Assembly: GCA_902776375.1 (NCBI GenBank)
Contig: CACYPV010000006.1
Coordinates: 64,893-128,892, forward strand
Reading direction: 5' to 3'
DNA length: 64,000 nucleotides
From: an uncultured Ruminococcus sp.
Lineage (GTDB): Bacteria > Bacillota > Clostridia > Oscillospirales > Acutalibacteraceae
In this document: positions 7,912-15,345 of the stretch, one piece after another
Numbering within the stretch: the first letter of the stretch is position 1
Layout: each line of letters opens with the position of its first letter
The notes under the pieces: model-generated
What the model saw: the letters and a program-made list of their open reading frames with translations, nothing else
Database searches by the model: none
Told to the model about the DNA's origin: nothing
Translations under genes and position numbers: made by a program

Positions 7912-8847
7912 ATGAAAAAATACGTAATCATCGCCGACGGAACCTGCGATATCAATGAGGAAATGCTTAAGGAATTCGACATCGAGGTCGTTTTGGGTCA
8001 TATCCACATGCCCGACAACACCGAGATACGCCAGTTTTTGAGCTGGAAGGACGTAAGCCGTGAGGACTTTTACAACAAGCTTAAAAAGAACCCCAACGGC
8101 TACTCCACCTCACCCGCAAACCCGGACATGTTCGCCGAGGTGTTCAGAGGCTACGCCGAGCAGGGTATCGATATGATAGTTATTACAATGTCCTCAACCA
8201 TGAGCGGCACCTACAGCTTTGCGGTAAAGGGCCGCGAGGAAGTTTTGAAGGATTATCCCGACGCTAAGATCAATATCATCGACTCGCTGCGCTTCGGCCC
8301 CGGCTTCGGACTTATGGTCGTTATCGCCGCGCAGATGCGCAAGGAGGGCAAGTCCATCGACGAGGTGACCGCGTGGATAGAGGAAAACAAGTGCCGCTTC
8401 CACCAGGCGGGCTGGCTTGACGACCTCTCCTTCGTTGCTAAGAAGGGCAGACTGAACCACGCAGCCGCGTTTATGGGCACGATCGTTGGCATAAAGCCCA
8501 TCGGCGAATTTGACTACAACGGAATGACAACGGTCATAGGCAAGGCTAAGGGCGCGAAAAAGGCGTTCAGCGTGCTTATAAATTACATAAAGGCGACTAT
8601 CGAGAACCCCGAGGAGCAGATGATAATAATCGCCCAGACCAACCGCATGGCTCAGGCGGAAAAATACAAAGAGCTGATCGAGAACGAGATAAAACCCAGG
8701 GAAGTGAAGATCCTGGACGTATTCCCCGGCTCGGGCATCAACATCGGCCCCGGACTTATGGCGGCGTACTACATGGGCAAGCCGATATCGGAGGAGCTCA
8801 AAGAAGAAAAAGAGCTTATCAACAAACTTCTGAACGCCGCAAATTGA
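7912..8847 (+). CDS. fakB: DegV/FakB-family fatty-acid-binding protein
   Basis: 311 residues, DegV fold. FakB proteins hold a fatty acid and present it to the kinase FakA, giving acyl-phosphate for phospholipid synthesis. Typical features: IADGTCDI at the N-terminus, TMSSTMSGTY in the fatty-acid head-group site, and a C-terminal GSGINIGPG motif. The ATG at 7912 is chosen because AAGGAA lies at the right distance; an in-frame ATG at 7885 has no ribosome binding site. FakA follows after one base, supporting the pairing. The location beside acyltransferases and acyl-activating enzymes suggests use of exogenous or recycled fatty acids. The chain specificity is unknown. Confidence 0.87.
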   Translation: MKKYVIIADGTCDINEEMLKEFDIEVVLGHIHMPDNTEIRQFLSWKDVSREDFYNKLKKNPNGYSTSPANPDMFAEVFRGYAEQGIDMIVITMSSTMSGTYSFAVKGREEVLKDYPDAKINIIDSLRFGPGFGLMVVIAAQMRKEGKSIDEVTAWIEENKCRFHQAGWLDDLSFVAKKGRLNHAAAFMGTIVGIKPIGEFDYNGMTTVIGKAKGAKKAFSVLINYIKATIENPEEQMIIIAQTNRMAQAEKYKELIENEIKPREVKILDVFPGSGINIGPGLMAAYYMGKPISEELKEEKELINKLLNAAN

Positions 8848-8848
8848 T

Positions 8849-10486
8849 ATGAGTATTAAAAAAATCAACGGATTTCAGCTTGAACAAATGATGAAAAACG
8901 GACTTGCCGCTTTGCAGGCTCAGGAGGACGAGATAAACCGGCTGAACGTCTTCCCCGTTTCGGACGGCGACACCGGCACAAACATGCGCCTGACGCTTGA
9001 AAACGGCATCCGTTACGCAAAGACCGCGATGAACGCGGGCGAATACCTTAAAAAGCTAAGCGAGGGCATGCTTTTGGGCGCGCGGGGAAACTCGGGCGTT
9101 ATCCTGTCGCAGTTTTACAAGGGCTTTTACGTTGAGCTGGCGCGCTGCGCGCAGATAGGCGTGGGCGAGCTGCGCAACGGTCTTATCAAGGGCTACCGCA
9201 CCGCCTACAGCGCCGTGGTTAAGCCCGCAGAGGGCACCATACTGACCGTTACCCGCGAGGGCATTGAGCATATACGCGGTCAGATAACGCGCAGTACGAG
9301 CGTTGAGCAGCTGATGTCGATGTACATTGCCGAGATGAAAAAGACGCTCGCGATGACTCCCGAGATGCTTCCCGTGCTAAAAGAGGCGGGGGTAGTGGAC
9401 AGCGGCGCGCTGGGCTTTATAGCCATAACCGAGGGCATGCTGAAATACCTTTACGGCGACGTTATGCTGCCCGCGGACACCGCCGACGCGAAGCCGCCCA
9501 AGCAGATAAACTTTGACCTGTTCAACGAGACCAGCCTTTTTGAGGACGGCTACTGCATGGAGTTCATTTTGCAATTGATGAACGCGCCGAAGTACAACCA
9601 CCACTTCCGCATAAGCAGCTTTATAGAGGACTTGAAGCTTTACGGCAACTCGATAGTGGCGGTGCAGGACGGCAAAAGAGTCAAGGTGCACATCCACACC
9701 ATGCACCCCGCGAAGATAATAATGCTGAGTCAGGAGTTCGGCGAATTTTTGACCTTCAAGCTGGAGAACATGCAGGTGCAGCACAACGAGCACGACAAGG
9801 AGCTCAAAACCAAAAAGCACAAGGCGCTGGCTATAGTCGCGGTCGTGAACGGCGAGGGCATGAAGTCGATTTTCAGCGAGCTGGGCTGCGATATCGTTAT
9901 CGACGGCGGCTCGACGATGAACACCTCGTCGCAGGAATTCATCGACGCCTTCGCGCAGCTTGACGCCGACGCGGTGGTGGTGCTGCCGAACAACCCCAAC
10001 ATTATACTCGCTGCCGAGCAGGCTGTTGAGCTTTACGGCGCTGACAACATAACCGTGCTACCGTCGCGCAGCGTTGCCGAGGGCTATTTTGCGATAGCCA
10101 TGGACTTGAGCATCAGCGAAGACCTCGACTTTCGCATCCGCGAAATGCGCAACGGCTTGAAAAACACGGTGACCCTTTGCGAGACCACCGCCTCGCGCGA
10201 TTACACCTATCACGAGATAAGCTGTAAAAAGGGCGAGGAGATATTGCTGATAAACAATAAGATCGTCTGCGTGAACAGCGACCCGAAGCAGGCTATAATA
10301 GACGGGCTTGCGAACGTTGAGGACATCGACGACAGGGAGACCTGTATAGTTTTTCGCGGCGAGGGCGTCGCGCAGGAGGCTGAGGACGAGCTGTGCGAAG
10401 CCATAGAGGAGCGCTGGCCTATGCTCGAGATAGAATTCGTAGACGGCGGTCAGAGCGTTTATCACTGGATAATCGGATTAACATAA
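8849..10486 (+). CDS. fakA: FakA-type fatty acid kinase (DAK2/DhaL domain protein)
   Basis: 545 residues, usual length for YloV/FakA. The N-terminal DhaL-like domain holds the ATP/Mg site (VSDGDTGTNM and GARGNSGVILSQ), followed by the middle FakB-contact domain and a C-terminal DegV-like domain (LPNNPNI, LPSRSVAEGY). The enzyme phosphorylates FakB-bound fatty acid to acyl-phosphate. Only one base separates the FakB stop from this ATG and no ribosome binding site is clear, so it is probably read by coupling. It is usually found beside asp23-type genes in Firmicutes; here it sits in an acyl-modification region instead. Confidence 0.9.
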   Translation: MSIKKINGFQLEQMMKNGLAALQAQEDEINRLNVFPVSDGDTGTNMRLTLENGIRYAKTAMNAGEYLKKLSEGMLLGARGNSGVILSQFYKGFYVELARCAQIGVGELRNGLIKGYRTAYSAVVKPAEGTILTVTREGIEHIRGQITRSTSVEQLMSMYIAEMKKTLAMTPEMLPVLKEAGVVDSGALGFIAITEGMLKYLYGDVMLPADTADAKPPKQINFDLFNETSLFEDGYCMEFILQLMNAPKYNHHFRISSFIEDLKLYGNSIVAVQDGKRVKVHIHTMHPAKIIMLSQEFGEFLTFKLENMQVQHNEHDKELKTKKHKALAIVAVVNGEGMKSIFSELGCDIVIDGGSTMNTSSQEFIDAFAQLDADAVVVLPNNPNIILAAEQAVELYGADNITVLPSRSVAEGYFAIAMDLSISEDLDFRIREMRNGLKNTVTLCETTASRDYTYHEISCKKGEEILLINNKIVCVNSDPKQAIIDGLANVEDIDDRETCIVFRGEGVAQEAEDELCEAIEERWPMLEIEFVDGGQSVYHWIIGLT

Positions 10487-10501
10487 ACACAAGAGGCAAC
10501 T

Positions 10502-11479
10502 ATGAGCGTTTGGATTTGGATATTGATATGGGTCGCGGCATTCTTTTTGGTGATCGCGCCGTTCATACTTATTCCCGCGGGGCTTTACGTTATCCTGCTG
10601 GTACGCACGCGCAAAAGCAAGTGGCGCCGCAAGTGCAGCCTGCCCAAGGACAAAGAGATAACCGAGATGTTTTACATCGGCATGGAATGGGCGGAAAAGT
10701 ACAGGGAGCAGAAGCGCGAGGTGGACGTATACAGCGGAAAGTATCACCTTTTCGGCGAGTATTTTGACTTCGGCTTTGACAAGGCGGCGATCATCATCGC
10801 GGGCAGGACTGAGACCCTGCTATACTCTTACTACTTTGCCGAGCCGTACCGCGCGTCGGGCTACAACATCCTTGTCATCGACAACCGCTCTCACGGAAGG
10901 TCGGACGGCAGGCTGAATTCGCTGGGCTATAACGAGCACCGCGACATCCTGCGCTGGGCGCAGATGCTGCACGACGACCTGGGCAACAGGCAGGTGTACT
11001 TCCACGGCATTTGCATAGGCGCGTCGAACGCGCTGTTCGCGCTGACAGCCGACGACGCCCCCGATTATTTGCAGGGCATGACGAGCGAGGGAATGTTCGT
11101 CAACTTTTACGAGAGCCTTCGCCATCATATCAGAGAATTCAGGCAGCCCGTTTTTCCGTGCTTGGAAGAAGTCAGGGGCTACCTAAAGCTGTTCACGGGC
11201 TACGATATAAAAAAGGACGGCCCGATTTTCAGGATACACAAGCTGAAAAAGCCGATACTTATGCTGCAAAGCAAAGAGGACAAATACTCGCTGCCGCACC
11301 GCGCAAAGGAGCTTTACGCAAAATGCGGCGCGCCAAAACGGCTTGTATACTTTGAAAAGGGCGCTCATTCGCACATAAAGATCAACGCACCCGAAAAATA
11401 CGATCAAGTTATTGTTGATTTTTTGCGCGAAATATGCGATAATGGAATTGTCGAAAACGGTATTATCGACGACAAATAA
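10502..11479 (+). CDS. Membrane-anchored alpha/beta hydrolase-like protein with Cys in the nucleophile elbow
   Basis: 325 residues, N-terminal transmembrane segment (about 3-30) followed by an alpha/beta hydrolase domain related to the gene at 6940. The nucleophile elbow is GICIG, with Cys171 in the place of Ser. The other elements are kept: DNRSHGRSDG strand-loop, acid in SKEDKYS, His in KGAHSH. Cys nucleophiles occur in dienelactone-hydrolase-type enzymes and favour acyl transfer over hydrolysis, so this could be a transferase or an inactive partner. It follows fakA by 15 bp, in the same direction. The substrate is unknown; family assignment is good, activity is inference. Confidence 0.78.
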   Translation: MSVWIWILIWVAAFFLVIAPFILIPAGLYVILLVRTRKSKWRRKCSLPKDKEITEMFYIGMEWAEKYREQKREVDVYSGKYHLFGEYFDFGFDKAAIIIAGRTETLLYSYYFAEPYRASGYNILVIDNRSHGRSDGRLNSLGYNEHRDILRWAQMLHDDLGNRQVYFHGICIGASNALFALTADDAPDYLQGMTSEGMFVNFYESLRHHIREFRQPVFPCLEEVRGYLKLFTGYDIKKDGPIFRIHKLKKPILMLQSKEDKYSLPHRAKELYAKCGAPKRLVYFEKGAHSHIKINAPEKYDQVIVDFLREICDNGIVENGIIDDK

Positions 11480-11519
11480 TTTGATACTTGCGACAGAAAG
11501 TCGCTGAAAGGAGAGCAAT

Positions 11520-11933
11520 ATGATTTGTAAAAACTGCGGCGCAGACGCACAGAACAACAAATACTGCCCGCGCTGCGGCGCGCTCGTATACGGCGACACT
11601 CAGCAGCCCACCGGCGACGGCAGCCATACAAAAGCGCTTGTATTCGGTATTCTGGGACTGGCGTTCTGCGAGACCGGTATCTTAGGCTTGATCTTTTCTA
11701 TCATCGGACTGAGCAAGGCAAACAATTACATCAGAAATTTCGGCAATGTTTCCAATCAGGTAAGGATAGGAAAAAGGCTTTCTATCGCGGGAATTATCGT
11801 GAGCATCGTTATGATCGTTTTGATCGTTACGCTTGTGTCGCTCTTGATTTATTTCGCCGCAAACCATCCCGACGATTTGAAGAGATTCTTCAACGAATTC
11901 GAAAGGGAATACAAATATACTTACCGCATTTGA
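11520..11933 (+). CDS. Zinc-ribbon membrane protein (DUF4190-like)
   Basis: 137 residues. An N-terminal zinc ribbon (CKNCG and CPRCG, 12 residues apart) is followed by two hydrophobic hairpins at about 38-65 and 82-113, as in the zinc-ribbon/DUF4190 proteins of Clostridia, and a charged C-terminus. Strong ribosome binding site AAAGGAGAG. Function of the family is unknown; the zinc ribbon likely faces the cytoplasm. A clear terminator follows, which closes the transcription unit that includes the hydrolase before it. Confidence 0.75.
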   Translation: MICKNCGADAQNNKYCPRCGALVYGDTQQPTGDGSHTKALVFGILGLAFCETGILGLIFSIIGLSKANNYIRNFGNVSNQVRIGKRLSIAGIIVSIVMIVLIVTLVSLLIYFAANHPDDLKRFFNEFEREYKYTYRI

Positions 11934-11939
11934 TGACAA

Positions 11940-11966
11940 AGGCGCCGATTTGTTTCGGCGCTTTTA
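11940..11966 (+). terminator. Intrinsic terminator
   Basis: Stem GCGCCGA/TCGGCGC with a TTTGTT loop, followed by TTTTAT, 6 bp after the zinc-ribbon gene. Confidence 0.8.
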
Positions 11967-12017
11967 TACTTGAATAAACAGTAAAAAACAGTCAATCATA
12001 GAAAGGAGGGCAGCAAT

Positions 12018-13028
12018 ATGAAACAGCCGCTTTCAAAAACTAAACGCCGCGTCAAGAGGGTGTGCATTATTCTTATTGTGACCGTCCTTTCCTATGTGCT
12101 GGTTTCGATGGCGGGCTCGGTTATCGCGTTTAGATTCATCTTTGCGCGCACCGACACCGTGAACGCCTTTGAAATGACTTATGAAGATATAGACAAAACC
12201 CGTTATCCGCGCGAGGAGGTTTATTTTCCGTCGGGCGGCAACAGGCTGTTCGGCTGCGTGTACGGCCAGGGGGGCAACAGCCGCGGGCTTGTTATGGTGA
12301 TAAACGGGATAAACAGCTGCATCGACCGCCACCTGCCGGAGATAGTTTGGTTTATCGATCACGGCTACAGCGTGTTCACCTTTGAGAACACGGGCGTGGG
12401 CAAAAGCGAAGGCGACGGCACCGTGGGAATAGCGCAGGCGAGGCTCGACACGGCGGCGGCTATTGAATACATCAAAACCGCGGACAAGCTCAACAAGCTT
12501 CCCCTGCTGCTTTACGGGCACTCGCTGGGAGCGTATGCCGCAGCCGCGGCGCTTGAGGACGCGCCGGAGGTCAAGGCGGCTGTGTGCGTTTCGGGCTTTG
12601 ACTCGCCCAACGAGAATATGCGCTACAACGCCAAAAAATACGTGGGCGTTTTGGCAGACATCCAGTACCCGTTCATGTGCCTGCAAAACTTCTTTTTGTT
12701 CGGCGGCAAGTCGGACGATACGGCGGTAGACGCTATAAACCAAAGCAACAAGCCGGTGCTGATCGTGGGCGGCGGCAGCGACGACACCGTACCGGACGAG
12801 ATAAGCATTTTGAATAAGGCGGATCGCATAACCAACCCCAACGCGGTCGTTGTTGAGATAGACGAGGAATACCGCGGCGAGCACAGCACGGTATGGCTCA
12901 GCCGCGACTCTGCAAAATACCTTGCGGAAGCCGAAAATCCGACCGACAAAGCGCGCGCGAACAAGCTTGACGAGGGCTTTATGCGCATGCTGACGGACTT
13001 TTTCGAAAAAGCATTGATAAATAATTAA
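12018..13028 (+). CDS. Membrane-anchored alpha/beta hydrolase
   Basis: 336 residues, third alpha/beta hydrolase of the region. Transmembrane segment at about residues 15-40, then the hydrolase domain with GHSLGAY as nucleophile elbow, an acid in GGGSDDTVPDE and a His in GEHSTV. Good ribosome binding site GAAAGGAGGG. It is separated from the zinc-ribbon gene by a terminator, so it has its own transcript. Its TAA stop is completed by the first bases of the inverted-repeat element that follows. It probably acts as a lipase/esterase or acyltransferase at the membrane; the substrate is not predictable. Confidence 0.85.
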   Translation: MKQPLSKTKRRVKRVCIILIVTVLSYVLVSMAGSVIAFRFIFARTDTVNAFEMTYEDIDKTRYPREEVYFPSGGNRLFGCVYGQGGNSRGLVMVINGINSCIDRHLPEIVWFIDHGYSVFTFENTGVGKSEGDGTVGIAQARLDTAAAIEYIKTADKLNKLPLLLYGHSLGAYAAAAALEDAPEVKAAVCVSGFDSPNENMRYNAKKYVGVLADIQYPFMCLQNFFLFGGKSDDTAVDAINQSNKPVLIVGGGSDDTVPDEISILNKADRITNPNAVVVEIDEEYRGEHSTVWLSRDSAKYLAEAENPTDKARANKLDEGFMRMLTDFFEKALINN

Positions 13029-13191
13029 GGCAACACCACACAATTCACGGCGCACGTCTTGCTTGAATATTATTCCGTCAGCCAGCCCAAAAATCAGCAC
13101 CCATACGCCAGTATGCGAACTGATTATTTGTCCAGCCTGACGAAAAATCTTACTGCGCAATCCGCACGCCTGAATTATGCGGTGTTGCCTT
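13027..13191. mobile_element. MITE-like 165 bp hairpin element with 21 bp terminal inverted repeats
   Basis: Both ends begin AAGGCAACACC (left 13027-13047, right 13171-13191 on the other strand) and match at 19 of 21 positions. Complementarity goes on inward (CGTCAG/CTGACG, AAAATCAG/CTGATTAT) up to a small CATAC/GTATG loop, so the whole element can fold into one long hairpin. No coding capacity. It lies exactly between the hydrolase stop codon and the promoter of the next gene. Such short non-autonomous elements are moved by a transposase encoded elsewhere; no transposase is in this window and no clear target duplication was seen. Confidence 0.8.
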
Positions 13192-13218
13192 GACTATCCC
13201 GCATCGAAATGGTATAAT
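13190..13218 (+). promoter_or_regulatory. Sigma-A promoter at the edge of the MITE-like element
   Basis: TTGACT (13190-13195), 17 bp spacer, TATAAT (13213-13218), about 38 bp before the start codon of the synthetase-like gene. The first two bases of the -35 box are the last two bases of the inserted element. Confidence 0.82.
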
Positions 13219-13255
13219 TTTACCGTGTTCGACAAAATTCGACGGAGGGATAACT

Positions 13256-14797
13256 ATGACTGATACAAATATAATTGAGATCCGCTATTTCAGCGGCTAC
13301 ATCCGCAACTGGCGTTCGCTTTGCGGCGAGCTGGATATTTCGCTCACGCTCAGCCGCGAGGAACGCGAGGAAGCTATATTAAAAGCCGCCTACGCAAAGT
13401 GGGGGCTTGAAATGATGGGTCACATCTTCGGCATGTTCGCCATCGCGCTTTGGGACGACGAAAAGAAAAAGCTGTTCGTTATCCGCGATCAGGTGGGTCA
13501 AAAGCAGATGTTTTACGCCGTTGCTGACGGCGAGCTGATCTGCTCGGGCGACGTGAACGAGATCGCCGCCGACCCGCGCTTTGAAAAGCGACTGAACAAG
13601 CGCATGCTGCAGCAATACCTTTTCTACGGCTACCCCATCGGCGACGAAACCTTTTACGAGGGCATGTACAAGCTGATGCCCGGTCACTACGCCGAGTGGG
13701 ACGGCAAAAACGTAACGGTGCACCGTTACTTCTTCCCCTCTTTTGAGCCGGACAACAGCAAGAGCCCGGAAGAGTTCGCCAAGGAGATCGAGGCTGTGGT
13801 TGAGGAGATACTGGGCGAGGAAAAGGGCGACGCGGAATTCCCCTATAAGGAATCCTTCCTTTCGGGCGGCGTCGATTCATCCTACCTGCTGGCGGCAAGC
13901 GACGCTCAGGCTGCCAACACCGTCGGCTACGAGGAAGCGGGCTTTGATGAATCCGCTCTTGCGCGCCGCACCGCCGAGATACTCGGCAAGGGCTTCAACG
14001 TTAAGATGATAACTCCCGGGGAGTACTTTGAGCGCATCCCCACGGTTATAGAAAAAATGGGTCAGCCCCTCGGCGACGCCTCGGCGGTCGCGTTCTCGCT
14101 GGGCTGCGCGGCTGTAAGAGAGCACGCAAAGGTGGTTTACTCCGGCGAGGGAATAGATGAATTTTTCGGCGGCTACAACGCCCACAAAAGGGTTTTGCCC
14201 GACGACTGGACTTACCTCACCTGCTCGCACATCATGAGCGAGGAAGTCGTAAAGTCGCTTATGAAGGACTTTGACGAAAGTGTTAAGGCGGTAGACCCCG
14301 TAGCTCCGCTTTGGGCTGAGGTTCGGGGACAGAGCCCGCTGGCGCAGAAGCTGACTATCGACATTTCGCTGTGGCTCGAGGGCGACATCTACCTCAACAC
14401 CGACCGCACCAGCACCGCCTGCGGAGTTGAGCTTCACACCCCGTTCAGCGATTTAAGACTTTTCAACGTGGCGAGGAAGATACCCTCGGAATATCAGTTC
14501 GACGGCGAGCAGAACAAGGTGGTTTTCCGCACCGCCGCGGAAAGCAAGCTGCCGCACGAGGTAGCCTTCCGCAAGAAGGTTGGCTTCCCCGTTCCCGTGC
14601 GCACTTGGCTTGCGGACGAGCGTTACAACAAGCCCGTTGAGGAAAAGCTGTTCGGCGAGACCTCGCAAAGGCTGTTCAACCAAGACGCAGTGCGCGATAT
14701 GTGGGAGCGCTTCACCGGCGGCGAAAGCCTGCTGTGGAACCGCGTTTACGCTGTATATGTGTTCCTGCTTTGGGCAGACATTAATCTGTCGTGTTAA
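13256..14797 (+). CDS. Asparagine-synthetase-like ATP-dependent amide ligase without N-terminal glutaminase Cys
   Basis: 513 residues in AsnB order: a shortened N-terminal Ntn-hydrolase-like domain (about 1-170), then the synthetase domain with PP-loop SGGVDSS near residue 203 and SGEGIDEFFGGY. These adenylate a carboxylate. AsnB needs Met-Cys at positions 1-2 for glutamine hydrolysis; this protein starts MTDTN and has no early Cys, so it should use ammonia or another amine, as beta-lactam synthetase, CPS and lasso-peptide cyclases do. ATG at 13256 has GGAGGG upstream; the earlier in-frame start at 13190 overlaps the promoter and is rejected. As last gene of the acyl-activation region it might amidate or cyclise the product, or simply be an ammonia-type asparagine synthetase. 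Confidence 0.82.
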   Translation: MTDTNIIEIRYFSGYIRNWRSLCGELDISLTLSREEREEAILKAAYAKWGLEMMGHIFGMFAIALWDDEKKKLFVIRDQVGQKQMFYAVADGELICSGDVNEIAADPRFEKRLNKRMLQQYLFYGYPIGDETFYEGMYKLMPGHYAEWDGKNVTVHRYFFPSFEPDNSKSPEEFAKEIEAVVEEILGEEKGDAEFPYKESFLSGGVDSSYLLAASDAQAANTVGYEEAGFDESALARRTAEILGKGFNVKMITPGEYFERIPTVIEKMGQPLGDASAVAFSLGCAAVREHAKVVYSGEGIDEFFGGYNAHKRVLPDDWTYLTCSHIMSEEVVKSLMKDFDESVKAVDPVAPLWAEVRGQSPLAQKLTIDISLWLEGDIYLNTDRTSTACGVELHTPFSDLRLFNVARKIPSEYQFDGEQNKVVFRTAAESKLPHEVAFRKKVGFPVPVRTWLADERYNKPVEEKLFGETSQRLFNQDAVRDMWERFTGGESLLWNRVYAVYVFLLWADINLSC

Positions 14798-14810
14798 ATA
14801 AATGCAAACA

Positions 14811-14850
14811 AAAAGCCGCAGGCTGAGTTAAAACTCGCCTGCGGTTTTTA
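14811..14850 (+). terminator. Intrinsic terminator
   Basis: Long stem CCGCAGGC(T)GAGTT/AACTCGCCTGCGG at 14816-14844 with T-tract on the right and A-tract on the left. It closes the synthetase-like gene. The 14851-14989 stretch after it shows no gene or clear signal. Confidence 0.88.
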
Positions 14851-14989
14851 GTCCTTTATACCGTAATACATACGCTCCAACCTTGTATTGTGGCTCTGTT
14901 GCCAAACGAACGCCGTTGAGCGCAAAATGACTTGCGGAGCATTAGCTTTATATGTGCAATATTGCTAAAACAAAAGGGAGAATTTTGGA

Positions 14990-15018
14990 TTGCAACTTTT
15001 CTGTTAATGTGGTATGAT
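14990..15018 (+). promoter_or_regulatory. Promoter of a candidate small RNA
   Basis: TTGCAA (14990-14995), 17 bp spacer, TATGAT (15013-15018). The predicted start near 15024 falls at the first bases of a large inverted repeat. Confidence 0.6.
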
Positions 15019-15021
15019 TAT

Positions 15022-15224
15022 GTTGCCAACAATTACAAGTAAATACACTCATACGAGAATTCGTTTTAGATTCATGCGTGGGGATAGTGTTTTTATTTTT
15101 GATAAAAACACTATGCTCTTATTCGGCTATCCCTTGTGAATCTAAAACTAGGATAACTTGTAATTGTTTGGCGACAATCGGAGCTGTGTTTTTTGGCGTA
15201 CGACTTCGGTTGTGCGCCTTTTTT
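15022..15224 (+). ncRNA. Candidate structured small RNA (nested hairpin plus terminator)
   Basis: Nested complementary segments: an outer stem 15022-15040 with 15156-15175 (one bulge), a middle stem TTTTAGATTCA/TGAATCTAAAA (15064-15074 with 15137-15147), GGGATA/TATCCC (15081-15086 with 15128-15133), and a perfect 13 bp apical hairpin (15084-15096 with 15102-15114). The last two compete for the same bases. A 10 bp terminator stem with TTCG loop and six T follows at 15195-15224. A promoter sits directly upstream. The fold, closing stem plus large internal bubble, resembles the plan of 6S RNA but I see no diagnostic sequence. It could also be a mobile hairpin or a leader of the next gene. Confidence 0.5.
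15195..15224 (+). terminator. Intrinsic terminator with TTCG tetraloop
   Basis: 10 bp stem GGCGTACGAC/GTTGTGCGCC with G-T pairs, TTCG loop and a run of six T. It lies 121 bp before the next gene and would end the small RNA transcript or attenuate readthrough. Confidence 0.82.
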
Positions 15225-15345
15225 ATCATATTTGAAGGAATTTTTATAAAAATGTTGCATATGCAAATCTACGATAGAACTTGTATATCGTAACAGCACC
15301 ACATTATATTTATGAAGCAAAAGCCAAAAAGTAAGGAGAGTTATT

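Noticed and set aside
12033..13160. 375-codon minus-strand frame opposite the alpha/beta hydrolase
   Set aside because: It mirrors the hydrolase gene, has no motif and runs into the inverted-repeat element.
13027..13191. Insertion sequence
   Set aside because: Too short to encode a transposase; fits a non-autonomous element.
13190..13255. Longer start for the asparagine-synthetase-like gene
   Set aside because: It would begin within the promoter and lacks a ribosome binding site; ATG at 13256 has GGAGGG.
15078..15293. 71-codon plus-strand frame in the spacer before the PH/zinc-ribbon gene
   Set aside because: It lies across the nested hairpins and the terminator and has no ribosome binding site.
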